The notes beneath the pieces are model-generated. The model made no database searches. It saw only the letters and a list, made by a program, of their open reading frames with translations, and was not told where the DNA came from. A stretch of 64,000 nucleotides of DNA from Arsenophonus sp052171895. GTDB lineage: Bacteria; Pseudomonadota; Gammaproteobacteria; Enterobacterales; Enterobacteriaceae. A program made the position numbers and the translations under genes. Positions 62,580-64,000 of the stretch are shown piece after piece (positions within the stretch are counted from its first letter, which is position 1; every line of letters starts with the position of its first letter). The stretch lies in contig JBQMRN010000001.1 of assembly GCA_052171895.1 (NCBI GenBank), positions 434,001-498,000 of the forward strand, in the 5' to 3' direction.

Positions 62580-63020
62580 GATAAAATAAAGCAGAAAATA
62601 GACTAGAGACCCGGATTAAAACGTGCGTTAAACTGCTTGAAATTTGGTGATATAGGTTGGGTGGTCTGGAAGCTAGACAGGCTATGGCGCAGTATCGAAT
62701 ATTTTATTGCTTTAATCTCTGAACTGGAAGAGAAAGGGATTCATTCGATACTTCATTATCAGCATGTTGTTTTTTCATGTGATGAAAGCGCGTTGGCATA
62801 AATACAGCTGGAACTGATTTTGAGCGTACTTCAGGGGAACTTACGCCGCGGCGAGAAGTAGAAGCCCTATCCAGGGCCTCTGTATAGGGTAGAGACCTTG
62901 ATCATTATCTTCTGCAGAACAACACCAAGCTAAAAAATTACTTGAGTCCGGTTAGAGTAGAAAACAGATAGCATTACTGTATGGAGTTTTATTGATCAGT
63001 ATCTATAAATATTATCCAGT
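62580..63020 (+). pseudogene. Serine recombinase (Gin/Pin/Hin-type DNA invertase), pseudogene
   Basis: RPGLKRALNCLKFGD, VVWKLDRLWRSIEYFIALI, SELEEKGIHS and the C-terminal helix-turn-helix ESG.SRKQIALLYGV.LISIYKYYP match the resolvase/invertase family (Gin: VVWKLDRLGRS, RKQVALIYDVALSTLYKK). The N-terminal catalytic-Ser segment is missing. An insertion with inverted CCCTAT / ATAGGG lies at 62865-62889. Dead. Confidence 0.78.
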
Positions 63021-64000
63021 TAATTATACCACTCGAATAGATAAAAGTATCTCTGATAAAACTAACAGAGTAATTTTAGTTTTACTGATGGAAACAAAAG
63101 TAGTCCAGTATTTATGATACGTTTTAGCTTTAAATATCGTACGTCGTATCAGTAGAGCGTACAGGCGAGATAAGTTATAATCGCACGAAAGCTATTCCGG
63201 ACAGGGGGAATATGTCGATGAAGCTGGTAACGCCGTCACTGAATCGTTACATGGACATGATGGCCTGAGATTACTAGATGGAAAAGCAAATCTGCGCGAT
63301 TTTATTGAGTAATGGCACATAACGCAAGATTTTATAGCAGATAACACAATGAAAAACTGATACGATACTGAAGACAGCCCACAGCCCCTGAACTTGCCAT
63401 TCGCTTTGTATACCGTGGTCAGTAAAACGCTGAAACATGATGGAGAGAGAGTTCACAACGCCACCTTATCAAGGTGATGTGGCTATTAATCAGCTGGACG
63501 CGTGCCTGACTGTCAACTGTTTTATGTGGTGGTGACGCCGTTTTTACCATGTTGATTTTATGCAAATAGCCAATGCGTACCGATGAACAGCTGTGTCCCC
63601 CTATGACCAGATTGATCGACCAGCGTAAAATTGATCTGTGTAAAATGGCCGATATCAGTCGTCTCCCCTTCTACGTTTTAGCGTCAATGTGCCTGAATCG
63701 CTAGCGTTACCCGAAAATGCACTGGTGTTTTTAGTTTAGCAACAACACTGGTTCCTTGATAACAGCACGATGGCATTATCGAAAAATCCTGCCGTACCTG
63801 TTGACCTCTGGATCAAGGATGTTTGGCCATATATAACGTCATCCACCCGCTAGCTAGATGATGGGTAAGGTAATGTGTTTTAGATTGGGAGAAAAAGAGA
63901 TGGTGTTGGAATATATTGCTGCCTATGCGCTGTTTGCCAGCATCTTTAACCACAGCTGGTAGCCTGATGTTTATGAGGTCTACGTTCTTGGACAGTAAAG
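63021..64000 (+). other. Unrecognised decayed coding sequence, less AT-rich
   Basis: Plus-strand pieces read SYNRTKAIPDSGEYVDEAGN, FIADNTMKNWYDTEDSPQPL, FSVNVPESLALPENALVFLV and EKEMVLEYIAAYALFASIFN, in several frames with stops. They look like one or more former genes. I do not recognise the family. By eye the base composition is clearly richer in G and C than in the rest of the window, suggesting recent acquisition or late inactivation. Confidence 0.35.

Overview
The window looks like a chromosome segment of an AT-rich, heavily decaying gammaproteobacterial (Enterobacterales) insect-type endosymbiont. An Arsenophonus- or Sodalis-like lineage is my inference; no rRNA or species marker is present. 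The intact proteins are collinear and close in length to their E. coli counterparts. They occupy roughly a quarter of the window. The rest is frameshifted host genes, prophage remnants and decayed insertion sequences. No transposase reads through intact.

Layout. 0-5 kb: IS256 copies, a ybaP remnant, and a dead phage integrase abutting a broken tRNA-Lys. 5-8.3 kb: tRNA-Val, gltX, tRNA-Ala and a nupC pseudogene. 8.3-10.6 kb: a stack of IS481, IS1595, IS91 and IS256 fragments. 10.7-16.4 kb: pta, ackA, decayed yfbV and yfbU, and intact hxpA. 16.6-24 kb: IS91, IS256 and IS1595 remnants that break up yfbS, then a phage tail-fibre/assembly remnant. 25-47.7 kb: a tandem duplication of the atp (F1Fo ATP synthase) operon with glmU and a broken glmS. 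47.7-59.3 kb: IS remnants around a VirB5-like remnant, ybjN and an HU pseudogene. 59.4-64 kb: folE, a yeiB remnant, a second tail-fibre module, a Gin/Pin-type invertase pseudogene, and an unrecognised stretch that looks less AT-rich.

Main finding. The two atp operon copies have decayed in a complementary way. Copy 1 (about 25.0-31.6 kb) keeps only atpF, atpH and atpD intact. Copy 2 (about 37.8-45.8 kb) keeps only atpB, atpE, atpA, atpG and atpC intact. Each of the eight structural subunits is intact exactly once; atpI is broken in both. One ATP synthase would therefore have to be built from two half-dead operons. Copy 2 supplies the whole rotor (c, gamma, epsilon) plus a and alpha. Copy 1 supplies the peripheral stalk (b, delta) plus beta. 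An IS91 remnant sits at the same place upstream of both copies, so it predates the duplication. An IS481 remnant lies between atpA and atpG only in copy 2, with the matching empty site in copy 1, so it came later. The duplication junction, IS91 fused to the interior of glmS, lies near 33,717.

Other retained functions are glutamyl-tRNA synthesis (gltX), acetate/acetyl-phosphate metabolism (pta-ackA), UDP-GlcNAc synthesis (glmU), the folate/pterin entry step (folE), a HAD sugar phosphatase (hxpA) and YbjN.
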